A stretch of DNA of 64,000 nucleotides from Geomonas propionica (GCF_016458235.1 NZ_JAEMHK010000014.1:105670-169669); one strand, 5' to 3'; counted from the first letter of the stretch, positions 1 to 8,355 are shown. Notes: generated by a model not told the origin, from the letters alone. Translations and numbers: made by a program.

Positions 1-822
1 GAGCTCACGGTGCTGCCGGTGGACGCCGACGGCGTAGTGCGGCCGGAGACGCTGGAGCGGGCCCTGCGCCCGGACACCCTGCTCGTCTCCGTGATGCTCG
101 CCAACAACGAGACCGGTGCGCTGCAGCCAGTGGCCGAACTGGCAGGCATCGCCCACCTCCACGGTGCGCTCTTTCACTGTGACGCCGTGCAGGCACTGGG
201 GAAACTGGAGCTTGACGTCGAACAACTGGGGGTGGACCTCTTGACGCTCTCCTCGCACAAGATGCACGGGCCTAAGGGAGTAGGGGCGCTCTACGTCGGG
301 CGGGAGGTGGCGCTGGAACCGATCATCACGGGGGGAGGGCAGGAGCGGGGATTGCGTGCCGGCACCGAGAACGTTCCCGGCATCGTCGGCTTCGCCAAGG
401 CCGTGGAACTCGCCCAGCAGATGCTGCATGCCGGTGAGGCGGCGCGGCTCTCAGAGCTGCGCGATCGCCTGGAACAGGGCGTCCTCGATCTGCTGCCGGG
501 GGCGCGCCGCAACGGGCCGCGGCTCATGCGCCTTCCCAACACGCTCAACATGGAGCTCCCCGGTGTCCGCGGCGAATCACTGGTGCTGCACCTGGACCGG
601 CAGGGGATAGCGCTTTCGTCGGGGTCGGCGTGCAAGTCGGGCAACCCCGACCCGTCCCACGCGCTCCTCGCCATGGGGCTCACGCCGCAGCAGGCGCACT
701 GCTCGGTGCGCTTCTCGCTGGGGTGCTCCAACACTGTGCAAGATATTGATTACGTGCTTTTGTGCCTGGGTAAATTGCTGCGCGAGACGGCCGAGTCGGT
801 CCGGTTCGTCCCCTGCCGCTAG
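1..822 (+). CDS. Cysteine desulfurase (NifS/IscS family), 5' end missing
   Basis: This is the C-terminal 273 residues of a PLP-dependent cysteine desulfurase, which takes sulfur from L-cysteine for Fe-S cluster or thio-cofactor assembly. The reading frame is open from base 1, so the start lies upstream of the window. Counting from the first residue seen, the PLP lysine is K87 in SSHKMHGPKG, the PLP-contacting D-A-V-Q begins at D61, and the persulfide-forming cysteine is C211 in SSGSACKSG. The family is usually 380-400 residues, so about 110-120 are missing. No iscU or mnmA follows, so its sulfur acceptor cannot be read from context. NifS versus IscS is not resolved. Confidence 0.95.
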   Translation, partial: ELTVLPVDADGVVRPETLERALRPDTLLVSVMLANNETGALQPVAELAGIAHLHGALFHCDAVQALGKLELDVEQLGVDLLTLSSHKMHGPKGVGALYVGREVALEPIITGGGQERGLRAGTENVPGIVGFAKAVELAQQMLHAGEAARLSELRDRLEQGVLDLLPGARRNGPRLMRLPNTLNMELPGVRGESLVLHLDRQGIALSSGSACKSGNPDPSHALLAMGLTPQQAHCSVRFSLGCSNTVQDIDYVLLCLGKLLRETAESVRFVPCR

Positions 823-838
823 GGGGGCAGGTGGGTGA

Positions 839-1138
839 TCAGCAGGCGGAGGAGTCCCGCCGCGAGGCGAAACGGCTGGCAAGGATGATGAGGAAGAGGG
901 CGCCGGAGCCGAGCGTGTTGCCAAGGCTCACCGCGGTGAAGATGTGGTCGTGCACCAGCAGGCAGGCGTAGAGGGCGGTGATGACGGAGCCCACGCACCA
1001 GCCGCCGAAGGTGATCGGTGAAAGGGAAAGGGCATGGTTGCGGTCGCTCCATGCCCTCGTTATTTGAGGTAGGTACAGCAGAACTGCGACGAAGCCGTTC
1101 ATCGCGTAGAGGGATTTGAGCGCCGGAAGAAAGGTCAT
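839..1138 (-). CDS. Small PQ-loop (SemiSWEET-like) membrane protein
   Basis: A protein of about 99 residues with three hydrophobic segments: around residues 11-27, carrying the LYLPQ motif, then about 40-60 and about 68-90. Three helices and a PQ motif in the first fit the bacterial SemiSWEET/PQ-loop fold, whose known members form dimeric sugar transporters. The substrate here is unknown. A GTG three codons upstream (1147) is possible, but the ATG at 1138 has an AAGG Shine-Dalgarno 8 nt before it, so I prefer it. It faces the end of the cysteine desulfurase gene and is transcribed away from it. Confidence 0.7.
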   Translation of the reverse strand: MTFLPALKSLYAMNGFVAVLLYLPQITRAWSDRNHALSLSPITFGGWCVGSVITALYACLLVHDHIFTAVSLGNTLGSGALFLIILASRFASRRDSSAC

Positions 1139-1202
1139 GATGGACACCTTACTACATCGGGGTTCCTCGGGAGGTGAACTGGGTCACAAAGTGGGGAAGT
1201 GT

Positions 1203-1228
1203 CGGTGGGGGCGGTACCGCCCCCACCG
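1203..1228. terminator. Perfect 26-bp palindrome after the cytochrome gene
   Basis: A fully self-complementary GC-rich stretch (13 + 13 bases, centre GGTACC) begins 11 bases past the stop of the minus-strand cytochrome gene. It would fold into a strong hairpin on either strand but lacks a clear U-run, so it may be a terminator, an mRNA stabiliser or a protein site. Confidence 0.45.
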
Positions 1229-1238
1229 GAGCTGCGGC

Positions 1239-1649
1239 TTACGGGAAGGTGGCCAGGATGTATTGGCCGATTTTCTGGGCGTCGTCGTTGGAGATCATCC
1301 CCTCGTCGAACTTGTTCATGCCCGGACCGGGGTTACGCATGATCTTGACGATATCCTCGGGCTTGGTGATCTTGCTTCTGTCGGCCATAGCCTTGGCGCT
1401 CAATGTCTTGGCAGGGGTGATGGTGTTGCCACCGTTGGGGTGGCAGACCGCGCAGTGCTGTTTGAAGAGCTGCTCCCCGGTGAGGCCGGTTGCCGATGGT
1501 GCAGGCTGCGCGGTCGCCGGTGCTGACTTAGCCGTTGTTACCGCACTCTGTGGCGGTTGCGCCTGCTCTTCACTCTTCTTCTTGCAGCCTGTGACGCCTC
1601 CGGTTATCAAAGCCAAGATTGCCATTGTTACCACCAAACGCCTGTGCAT
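1239..1649 (-). CDS. Monoheme c-type cytochrome lipoprotein
   Basis: A 136-residue exported protein. It starts with a lipoprotein signal peptide whose lipobox ends GVTGC, with the lipidated cysteine at C22. A low-complexity Ala/Pro/Thr/Gln linker follows to about residue 54. The C-terminal half is a small cytochrome c domain with one heme site, CAVCH (C66, C69, H70), and a later GPGMNKF segment that may give the distal methionine. It likely sits in the periplasm anchored to a membrane and carries single electrons. AGGAGGTG precedes the ATG at good spacing. Its redox partner is not evident nearby. Confidence 0.88.
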   Translation of the reverse strand: MHRRLVVTMAILALITGGVTGCKKKSEEQAQPPQSAVTTAKSAPATAQPAPSATGLTGEQLFKQHCAVCHPNGGNTITPAKTLSAKAMADRSKITKPEDIVKIMRNPGPGMNKFDEGMISNDDAQKIGQYILATFP

Positions 1650-1822
1650 GTGACACCTCCTGTTAGAGTTTATTCATCCGGCGAGTATACCAAAGAAAAG
1701 CATTCGCACCGGAATTGCGTCGATTTTCATGCCGGAGTTTTTCAAGCGGTGTTTGACAGATGATGGGCGAATGTTAATGTTAACCGTTCTCGCCATCCCG
1801 CCCCGTACTGGAGGAGCCAGCT

Positions 1823-2146
1823 ATGAAGAAGATGCCGATCGCCATCGTGTTGCTGCTTTTGTCCCAGGCCTGGTTGTCGTGGGGGGCAGGTGATGAACTG
1901 GTGCACCGCGGTAACGGCAAGTTCCTTCCCGACCAGCGGGACGTAGAGGTAAGCCCGACGCAGGAGGACGCGTGTGAATGCTGCCAGAAGTGCAAGGCGG
2001 CCAAGAAGGAAACGAAGCCGCAGTTGGAAGAAGACACCAGCAAGCAAACCGGTTGCGAGGCGTGCTGCCAGAAATGCGGCAGGCCCGTTCAGCCGCTCCC
2101 CGAAGACATCCCCTCCGAGATCATCAACAAGCCACGGCCCAAGTGA
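1823..2146 (+). CDS. Cys-rich secreted protein of unknown function
   Basis: A 107-residue protein with a clear Sec signal peptide in the first 22 or so residues. Two similar cysteine clusters follow, CECCQKCK and CEACCQKCG, separated by a charged Lys/Glu linker. The paired clusters could bind metal or form disulfides in the periplasm; this is inference only. GGAGG lies 9 nt before the ATG. I do not recognise a named family. It stands alone between the divergent cytochrome gene and the fur-like gene. Confidence 0.65.
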   Translation: MKKMPIAIVLLLLSQAWLSWGAGDELVHRGNGKFLPDQRDVEVSPTQEDACECCQKCKAAKKETKPQLEEDTSKQTGCEACCQKCGRPVQPLPEDIPSEIINKPRPK

Positions 2147-2323
2147 TAGCGCGCCAGCGATGTCCGCGCGACCTTGACATGAGTGGACTGCTCGGCAGTT
2201 GCCACGGTCTGTCTCACTGGCGCCTCTCATAGTGATCAGCCGCTTTCGTGAGCTTTGCACCACCCATTTCCACCCTGCCTGACACAGACTCTTCCCCATT
2301 TCCTTCAGTCACCCAAAAAAAAG

Positions 2324-2352
2324 TTGACAGTCACTGTCACGCTCGCTATCAT
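2324..2352 (+). promoter_or_regulatory. Sigma70-type promoter of the fur-like gene
   Basis: TTGACA at 2324-2329 and TATCAT at 2347-2352 are separated by 17 bases, close to the ideal sigma70 arrangement. The fur-like start codon follows at 2379. Confidence 0.75.
2325..2339. promoter_or_regulatory. 15-bp palindromic operator, variant Fur-type 7-1-7 box
   Basis: TGACAGT-C-ACTGTCA is a perfect 7-1-7 inverted repeat overlapping the -35 box and the spacer. It matches the Fur-family 7-1-7 pattern TGATAAT-N-ATTATCA except for a symmetric T-to-C and A-to-G change in each half. Autoregulation by the downstream Fur-family protein is inferred. Confidence 0.55.
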
Positions 2353-2378
2353 GACATCCACTTTCAATTGGGGTTCTC

Positions 2379-2810
2379 ATGAAACGAGCCAAGAAAAAAG
2401 TTTTCGCTGACTTCATGTCCCAGAAGGGTTTGAAGTCGACCAAACAGCGCGACATCATCCTCGACTGTTTCCTTTCCAGCGACAGGCATCTGAGTATCGA
2501 GGAACTGTACCTGAAGCTCAGGTCCAAGCACCCGAACATCGGCTATGCCACCGTGTACCGCACCCTGAAACTGTTCGCCGAGGCGGGCATCGCCCGCGAG
2601 ATGCAGTTCGGCGACGGCCAGACCCGCTACGAGCACGTGAGCGAGGGGGAGCACCACGACCACTTGGTCTGTACCCGGTGCGGCCACATCGAAGAATTCG
2701 AAAACGAAACCATTGAAAAACTGCAGGACGAGGTGGCTAACAGCCGGGGCTTCCTGATCGAGCGGCACCGCCTCGAGATCTACGGCCTCTGCGCCAACTG
2801 CAGGAAGTAA
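2379..2810 (+). CDS. Fur-family metal-responsive transcriptional regulator
   Basis: At 143 residues this is the usual Fur length. The N-terminal winged helix (about 1-85) contains the recognition helix segment IGYATVYRTLKLF. The C-terminal dimerisation half has the histidine-rich metal site EGEHHDHLVC and two CxxC pairs (CTRC and the final CANC) that would hold a structural zinc. Its position directly before feoB, and the Fur-like box before feoB, favour iron-dependent repression of uptake. PerR or Zur roles cannot be excluded by eye. GGGG precedes the ATG by about 7 nt. Confidence 0.92.
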   Translation: MKRAKKKVFADFMSQKGLKSTKQRDIILDCFLSSDRHLSIEELYLKLRSKHPNIGYATVYRTLKLFAEAGIAREMQFGDGQTRYEHVSEGEHHDHLVCTRCGHIEEFENETIEKLQDEVANSRGFLIERHRLEIYGLCANCRK

Positions 2811-2819
2811 CAAAGACGT

Positions 2820-2906
2820 TTAACAGGCATACAAGGGATGAACAGGATGAAGTCCAAGGCAAAGGCTTCAGTCAAAATCCCTTTCATCCTCTTTATCCCT
2901 GTTAAT
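2820..2906. repeat. Iteron inverted-repeat element, copy 1 (degenerate)
   Basis: The left arm (about 2820-2850) has purine-rich AGGGATGAA-type units after TTAACAGG. The right arm (2876-2906) is the complement and ends ATCCCTGTTAA. It is the most degenerate copy of the family seen throughout this window and lies between the fur-like gene and feoB. Confidence 0.75.
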
Positions 2907-2945
2907 TGCTTTACCGAAGAAAATTTTTTCCCGCCATCATGAAAG

Positions 2946-2960
2946 TGACATTCATTGACA
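2946..2960. promoter_or_regulatory. Fur-like box upstream of feoB
   Basis: TGACATT-C-ATTGACA fits the 7-1-7 Fur-box layout with five of seven consensus positions in each half, and its right half includes a TTGACA that could be a -35 box. It begins 56 bases before the feoB ATG. Iron-dependent repression is inferred; no good -10 was found. Confidence 0.45.
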
Positions 2961-3001
2961 TTTCATTGGCAAACGAACGTTAAAAAGGGGTAGGTAGAGT
3001 C

Positions 3002-4993
3002 ATGTCATTTTTTGGTAAGAAGGGTTCCTGTCACGAAACACCAACCGTCAGCAGTACCGGCGCCAAGAAAGTGGCCCTGGTAGGGAATCCCAATGTCGGG
3101 AAAAGCGTGCTCTTCAACGCCTTGACCGGTGCTTACGTTACCGTCTCTAACTATCCCGGCACGTCGGTGGAAGTCTCCCGCGGCAATACCGCGATCAACG
3201 GCGAGGAGTTCGAGATCATCGACACTCCCGGCATGTACTCCATCCTGCCCATCACCGAGGAGGAGCGGGTCGCCCGCGAGATCCTGCTCACCGAGCGGCC
3301 GCACCTGGTGCTGCACGTGCTCGACGCGCGCAATCTGGAGCGGATGCTCCCCATGACGCTGCAGCTGATCGAGGCGGAGCTTCCGGTCATTCTGGTCGTG
3401 AACATCATGGACGAGGCGGCGCGCATGGGGCTTGAGATCGACATCCCCCTCCTGTCCCAGCGCCTGGGCATTCCCGTCATCGGTGCGGCCACAGCCAAAA
3501 AGGTCGGCCTCCCGGAGATCAGGGCGGCCATCGCAGGCTCCAGCGCGGGCGCGACCCCTCCCTTCGCCTTCTCACGCCTCATGGAAGGAGACATCGCCGA
3601 GATCTCCGGTTGTCTGAAGGGAGAGTACATCCTCTCCAAGAAGTCACTGGCGCTGCTTCTCCTGCAGGGGGACGATGAGGTGGCGCAGCTGGTGTGCGAG
3701 ACCGAAGGGGCGCATTTCGAAAAGGTCGAGACCGCGGTCAGGGAAAAGCGCTTCGAGCGCAGGGAATCCTTCCACCTCGACCTCTCCATGGAACGCAAGA
3801 CCATCGTCAAGAAGGTGCTCGACGGCGCTTTCAGGACGCCTAAGAAACGGGTGGTCACCCTGGCCGAGCGCATCTCGCGCCTCACCGTGCGCCCGACCAC
3901 CGGCATCCCGCTGCTCCTGATCGTGCTCTATTTCGGCCTGTACCAGTTCGTCGGCGTCTTCGGCGCCGGGACCCTGGTCGATTTGCTGGAGGGGAAAGTG
4001 TTCGAGGAGCACTTCAACCCCTGGGTCACCGAGGTGATCAAGGGGAGCATCCCCTGGCCCATCATCCAGGAACTCTTCGTCGGCGAGTACGGCGTCATCA
4101 CCCTGGGCTTTCGCTACGCCGTGGGGATCATCCTCCCCATCGTAGCGACGTTCTTCCTTTTCTTCTCCGTTTTGGAGGACAGCGGCTACTTCCCGCGCCT
4201 GGCGCTCCTCGTCGACCGGGTCTTCAAGACCATGGGGCTTACCGGCCGCGCCGTGATCCCGATGGTGCTCGGTTTCGGCTGCGACACCATGGCCACCATG
4301 GTGACCCGAACCCTGGAGACGGTGCGCGAGCGCGTCATCGCGACGGTGCTGCTGGCGCTGGCGATCCCCTGCTCGGCACAGTTGGGCGTGATCATGTCGC
4401 TCTTGTCGAAGACCCCCAAGGCGCTGTTGGTTTGGAGCCTGTGCCTGTTCGGCATCTTCCTGCTGGTGGGTCTGCTGGCCGCCAAGGTGCTCCCCGGTGA
4501 GACTCCCATGTTCTACATGGAGATCCCGCCCATGCGGCTGCCGCAGTTCTCCAACGTGCTCACCAAGACCTACACCCGCATGCAGTGGTACTTCATGGAG
4601 ATCCTGCCGCTGTTCATCCTGGCTTCCGTGCTCCTGTGGCTGGGCAAGGTGACTCACTTCTTCGAGAAGATGATCGAGGCGATGACCCCGATGATGGCTT
4701 CCCTGGGGCTCCCCAAGGAAAGTGCCGTCGCCTTCATCTTCGGGTTCTTCCGGCGCGACTATGGCGCCGCCGGCCTCTACGACCTGCAAACCAAGGGGCT
4801 GATGGACGCGCGCCAGCTCACCGTCGCCGCCGTCACCCTGACCCTGTTCATACCGTGCGTGGCGCAGTTCCTGATCATGAAGAAGGAGCGCGGCTGGAAG
4901 GTGGCCATCGGCATCGGCCTGTTCGTTTCCACCTTCGCTTTCGGCACAGGCTGGATACTGAACCGCTTCCTGCTCCTGACCAACCTTTTGTAA
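3002..4993 (+). CDS. feoB: Ferrous iron transport protein B
   Basis: A 663-residue inner-membrane Fe(II) transporter. The N-terminal G domain shows G1 GNPNVGKS (28-35), the G3 box DTPG in IIDTPGMYS, and a NIMD segment at the G4 position. A helical spacer runs to about residue 300, followed by Gate-type membrane segments with PRLALLVDRVFKTMGL, GFGCDTMATM and, near the end, FFRRDYGAAGLYDL. The family often has GFGCNVPA where this protein has GFGCDTMA. It is shorter than the roughly 770-residue E. coli protein. It is followed by a zinc-ribbon gene and a DtxR-FeoA fusion, which would supply the FeoA function. Confidence 0.96.
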   Translation: MSFFGKKGSCHETPTVSSTGAKKVALVGNPNVGKSVLFNALTGAYVTVSNYPGTSVEVSRGNTAINGEEFEIIDTPGMYSILPITEEERVAREILLTERPHLVLHVLDARNLERMLPMTLQLIEAELPVILVVNIMDEAARMGLEIDIPLLSQRLGIPVIGAATAKKVGLPEIRAAIAGSSAGATPPFAFSRLMEGDIAEISGCLKGEYILSKKSLALLLLQGDDEVAQLVCETEGAHFEKVETAVREKRFERRESFHLDLSMERKTIVKKVLDGAFRTPKKRVVTLAERISRLTVRPTTGIPLLLIVLYFGLYQFVGVFGAGTLVDLLEGKVFEEHFNPWVTEVIKGSIPWPIIQELFVGEYGVITLGFRYAVGIILPIVATFFLFFSVLEDSGYFPRLALLVDRVFKTMGLTGRAVIPMVLGFGCDTMATMVTRTLETVRERVIATVLLALAIPCSAQLGVIMSLLSKTPKALLVWSLCLFGIFLLVGLLAAKVLPGETPMFYMEIPPMRLPQFSNVLTKTYTRMQWYFMEILPLFILASVLLWLGKVTHFFEKMIEAMTPMMASLGLPKESAVAFIFGFFRRDYGAAGLYDLQTKGLMDARQLTVAAVTLTLFIPCVAQFLIMKKERGWKVAIGIGLFVSTFAFGTGWILNRFLLLTNLL

Positions 4994-5018
4994 AGGGGCG
5001 ACAACCCAAAAACACTCG

Positions 5019-5190
5019 AACAGGGATAAAAGGGATAAAAGGGATGAAGGCATAAAAATAAATACGGAAAGCAACTTAAAGAGATTTGTGAGGTACCCCC
5101 AGACGTGTCTTTTCTTCGCGACTTTGCGTCTTGGCGTGACACCGGCTTGGCTTTAGGGGTTATCCCTTTGATCCCTTTTATCCCTGTTAA
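5019..5190. repeat. Iteron inverted-repeat element, copy 2
   Basis: The left arm (5019-5052) carries AACAGGGAT followed by 9-bp AGGGATAAA-type iterons. The right arm (5159-5190) is its complement and ends CCCTGTTAA. Between them is a core with TTTGCGTCTTGGCGTGAC. It separates feoB from the zinc-ribbon gene. Confidence 0.85.
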
Positions 5191-5222
5191 ATAGGTTTTG
5201 TAGAGCGTCAGTAGAGGTTGCC

Positions 5223-5402
5223 ATGAGGTGCGGATTTTGCGGACATGAGTTCGCCGAGAGCGAAGGAAACGTGGGGTGCAAAAATTGCCCGATGTCATCC
5301 GGCTGCAAGATGGTAAAATGTCCCCGCTGCAATTATGAGAACCCGCCCGAACCGGCTCTCGTTAAGGGATTGAAGAAGATGTTCGGTAAGAAGGATAGAT
5401 GA
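5223..5402 (+). CDS. 59-residue zinc-ribbon protein in the feo locus
   Basis: A very small Cys-rich protein: CGFC at residues 4-7, CKNC at 19-22, a lone C28, and CPRC at 33-36, then a basic tail (LKKMFGKKDR). The spacing suggests one or two zinc or Fe-S sites. An AGAGG precedes the ATG by about 6 nt. It sits between feoB and the DtxR-FeoA gene on the same strand, so a role as an accessory (FeoC-like) or metal-sensing partner of FeoB is plausible but unproven. Its length makes it easy to miss in annotation. Confidence 0.75.
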   Translation: MRCGFCGHEFAESEGNVGCKNCPMSSGCKMVKCPRCNYENPPEPALVKGLKKMFGKKDR

Positions 5403-5458
5403 ATCGCGCCCGTGGGCCGCAACGATGACCCCGAGTGAGGGTGACAAAAGGAGAAGTC

Positions 5459-6103
5459 ATGAAGCTTAGCGATAAAGCGGAAGAGATACTGGAGGCGCTC
5501 TGGATCGAGTCGGAGGAGAAGGGGACCGGCTACGCCGAACTGGACCGGATGGAGATCGATGCCTCCGACCCTGCCTACCACGAGCTCTCCGCGCAGGCCC
5601 TGGTGGAGATCAAGGACGGGCGCATCTACTTCCGCCCGGAGGGGCGCGAGGAAGGACGCATGACCATCAGGCGGCACCGCCTGGCCGAGAGGCTGATGAT
5701 GGACGTGTTGAACATCAGGGGCGAAAGCGGTGACGTGAAGGCGTGCCAGTTCGAGCACCTGTTGAACGAGGGGGTCGACAGCAAGGTCTGCACCATGCTG
5801 AACCACCCGGCGACCTGCCCGCACGGAAAACCCATCCCCCCCGGGGAGTGCTGCGAAGAGGCGCGCAAAAGCGGCGACCTCGGCGTGGTGCCGCTCACCG
5901 AGCTGAAGCCGGGCGACGACGGCGACATCGCCTACATCCAGACCGAAGACAGCAAGAAGATGCAGAAGCTGATGGCGATGGGGGTGCTTCCGGGGAACCG
6001 GATCTCCCTTTTGCAGGCCTTCCCCTCCTATATCTTCAGGGTCGGATTCTCCGAATTCGCCATCGACTCGGCCATGGCCCGCGAGATCTTCGTCCGGCGC
6101 TAG
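5459..6103 (+). CDS. DtxR-type regulator fused to FeoA domain
   Basis: A 214-residue fusion. Residues 1-75 form a winged-helix with recognition helix SDPAYHELSAQALVE. Residues 75-130 hold the DtxR dimerisation/metal region, including NHPATCPHGKPIPPG. Residues 135-214 are a FeoA SH3-like domain (VVPLTELKPGDDGDI, MAMGVLPGNRISLL). The fusion can both repress iron genes when Fe(II) is bound and supply the FeoA domain that works with FeoB. I chose ATG 5459 because AAAGGAG lies just upstream; a GTG at 5435 would add eight residues of no known role. A strong terminator follows at once. Confidence 0.9.
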   Translation: MKLSDKAEEILEALWIESEEKGTGYAELDRMEIDASDPAYHELSAQALVEIKDGRIYFRPEGREEGRMTIRRHRLAERLMMDVLNIRGESGDVKACQFEHLLNEGVDSKVCTMLNHPATCPHGKPIPPGECCEEARKSGDLGVVPLTELKPGDDGDIAYIQTEDSKKMQKLMAMGVLPGNRISLLQAFPSYIFRVGFSEFAIDSAMAREIFVRR

Positions 6104-6125
6104 CCATACTAATCAATGCCGCAAC

Positions 6126-6162
6126 AAGGGCGTCCCCTGCACCGGGGGCGCCCTTTTTTTTT
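6126..6162 (+). terminator. Rho-independent terminator of the feo operon
   Basis: A GC-rich stem (AAGGGCGTCCC paired with GGGGGCGCCCTT) is followed by nine or more T residues. It lies 22 bases past the DtxR-FeoA stop. Confidence 0.88.
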
Positions 6163-6170
6163 GAACCTTT

Positions 6171-6295
6171 AAAAGCTGTATCGCAAAGAACGCCGAGTAC
6201 CCGCTAAGGACGAGAAGAGAGGCTTTGGGGTAACAAACAAAAGCCTCTCTTGGCGATCTTTGCGCCTGCCTCGCGTACTTTGCGTAACAGCTTTT
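6171..6295. repeat. Nested 125-bp inverted-repeat element
   Basis: Outer 18-bp arms (6171-6188 and 6278-6295) pair with a single AT/TA swap; an inner perfect 12-bp stem (6215-6226 and 6240-6251) surrounds a 13-base loop. The arms contain the CGCAAAG core word also found inside the iteron elements. The rest of the 6163-6540 gap (GC-rich 6300-6420) shows no gene. Confidence 0.8.
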
Positions 6296-6540
6296 TTTGT
6301 GGTCAAAAGTCCCGAGATTATTGGTGAGTGGCGTTGGCTCGGGGGGGCGGTGGCCTCCTGGGTGGTGGCAGAACCCCAATGTGGGCGCGGATTTCCCATT
6401 AAATTGCGGAAGTTTTCGATTCCATGAGAAAAAGGCTTCAAGATCTGCCCGACGGTGTCGATAAAATATCTCAACCGGGCCGGTCGGCAAAAAAGCCGGC
6501 GGGGCCCGCAGGATCAACGCTCACGAGAAAAAGGAAAGCT

Positions 6541-8337
6541 ATGATGGCTGGCGGCAACGATAGCGGCACGCGGGATTCGGAAGTCAGGGTGCTCGCGCCG
6601 GGATGGTCCGGCGTCCTGGCCAGGGCTGCGGCGGAACTGGCGGTGATTTCCGGGACCACCGAAGACGAGTTCCTGGCGATCGGCGGCAGGCTGCAGGACT
6701 TCTACCAACGCGGCCTCGGCATCTCCGGGCTCGCTTCGGACATGGTGGGGGAGGTCGCCGGCGACCACGTGACCGGCGCCATGGACCGTCTGGGGGAGAT
6801 GCTCGATCACATGGGCCACTATGTGGACCGCGCCCATAACGAGATCGAGGGGAGCGCGCAGACCTTGCGCGAGATCCTCGGGCTCCTGGAGAAGGTCAGC
6901 GACCCGCTCTCCGGCTTCAAGAAGGTGAACAAGGTGCTGCGCATGCTTGGGATCTCCACCAAGATCGAGAGCGCGCGGCTGGGGCAGAGCGCCGCCGGGT
7001 TCGATACCCTGGCCAGCGATGTCGGCGATCTTTCGGTGCAGGTCAACGAGAAGGCGGCCTTCATCCTGAAGAGAAAGGACGACCTGGCGCGGGAGATCGA
7101 GCAGACCCTGACCGGGGTCCTTGAGAGTGGCGCCCAGCAGCATGACAAGGTCATGCAGGTGCTGGCACGGACCAGGAACAGCCTGCAGTCCCTCACCGAG
7201 ATCAACACGCGCTGTTCCAGTTCGGTGGCCCTAGTCTCCGCCGTCTCCGACGAGGTGTACCGCTCCATCGGCGACGTGGTCATGTCCATGCAGGCCCACG
7301 ACATCGTGCGCCAGCAGATCGAACATGTTCAGGAGGCGCTTGACGAGGTCAAGGACGGGTTGGACACGGGAAGCTGCGGCGCGGACGCGACGGCCACCAT
7401 CTGCGAATTGCAGATCGCCCAGCTGAGGCACGCCTCCGACGAGCTCGACGGCGCGGTGCGCATCATCATGGAGAGCCTGAGGGAAGTGGCCAGGAAGCAG
7501 TCCGGCCTTTCCGCCCAGACCAGCGGCATGTCGGGCATCGCGGACCAGGCGGGGGGAAGCTTCTTCACGGGGATGGAAAGGGACATCTCGGTGGTGAGCG
7601 ACGCGCTCCTGGAAAGCTCCAAGGTGAACCAGGCACTCTGCGTGGCCATGGGAACCGTGGCGGAGACGGTGGGGGAGATCGCCACCTTCGTCGGGGACAT
7701 CGAGAAGATCGGCGAGGAGATCAAGCTGATCGCCTTGAACGCCCAGATCAAGTCGGCTTACACCGGCGACGAGGGGGCGGCGCTCGGGGTCCTCGCCGAG
7801 GCCATCCAGCGCCTTTCCATCGACGCCATCGACCATACCGGCGCGGTGTCCGGCACGCTGCAGGGGATCATCGGCGTCACCGACCGGCTGAACCAAGGGG
7901 TGAACGTCGAGACCACGGGGCTTGAGTCCGAGGTGCACGGCATGGTGCAGAACCTTTCCGACCTGGTGCAGACCCTGCGGCAGGTGAACGACAGTCTGCA
8001 GCGCTCGCTGCACAAGATGGATGACTCGGTCACCCGGCTCTCCACCGACATCGAGCAGGTGGTGTCGGGGATCACGGTGCACCGCAAGGTGGCGCAGGTG
8101 CTGGAAGAGTCGATCCGCGCCATCACCGGCGTCGCGACCGAGGCCCGCAGGCTGGCCCCGGCCGGCGTGGCGGGAAACCTGGACCAACTGGCGCAGCGCT
8201 ACACCATGCAGAGCGAACGCAGGATTCATGAATCTCTGAACGGCCCCGCCACCGGCGGCAGGATGCCCACCCTCTCCGCGCCGGCCGCACCGGCGGCCGA
8301 AGAGGACGGACTGGGCGACAACGTGGAACTTTTCTAA
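6541..8337 (+). CDS. Soluble methyl-accepting chemotaxis-like protein
   Basis: A 598-residue, largely helical protein with no membrane segment or recognisable periplasmic domain, so it should be cytoplasmic. Around residues 390-420 it has a divergent MCP hairpin tip: EEIKLIALNAQIKSAY, then GDEGAALGVLAEAIQRL, instead of the usual LNAAIEAARAGE-type tip. A repeated Ala/Glu helical pattern surrounds it. It opens the chemosensory operon and should be the receptor or scaffold for the CheA below. ATG 6541 follows AAAAGGAAAG; an in-frame upstream ATG at 6424 would add 39 unlikely residues. Its signal is unknown. Confidence 0.8.
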   Translation: MMAGGNDSGTRDSEVRVLAPGWSGVLARAAAELAVISGTTEDEFLAIGGRLQDFYQRGLGISGLASDMVGEVAGDHVTGAMDRLGEMLDHMGHYVDRAHNEIEGSAQTLREILGLLEKVSDPLSGFKKVNKVLRMLGISTKIESARLGQSAAGFDTLASDVGDLSVQVNEKAAFILKRKDDLAREIEQTLTGVLESGAQQHDKVMQVLARTRNSLQSLTEINTRCSSSVALVSAVSDEVYRSIGDVVMSMQAHDIVRQQIEHVQEALDEVKDGLDTGSCGADATATICELQIAQLRHASDELDGAVRIIMESLREVARKQSGLSAQTSGMSGIADQAGGSFFTGMERDISVVSDALLESSKVNQALCVAMGTVAETVGEIATFVGDIEKIGEEIKLIALNAQIKSAYTGDEGAALGVLAEAIQRLSIDAIDHTGAVSGTLQGIIGVTDRLNQGVNVETTGLESEVHGMVQNLSDLVQTLRQVNDSLQRSLHKMDDSVTRLSTDIEQVVSGITVHRKVAQVLEESIRAITGVATEARRLAPAGVAGNLDQLAQRYTMQSERRIHESLNGPATGGRMPTLSAPAAPAAEEDGLGDNVELF

Positions 8338-8355
8338 AACAACAAGAGGATCCAT

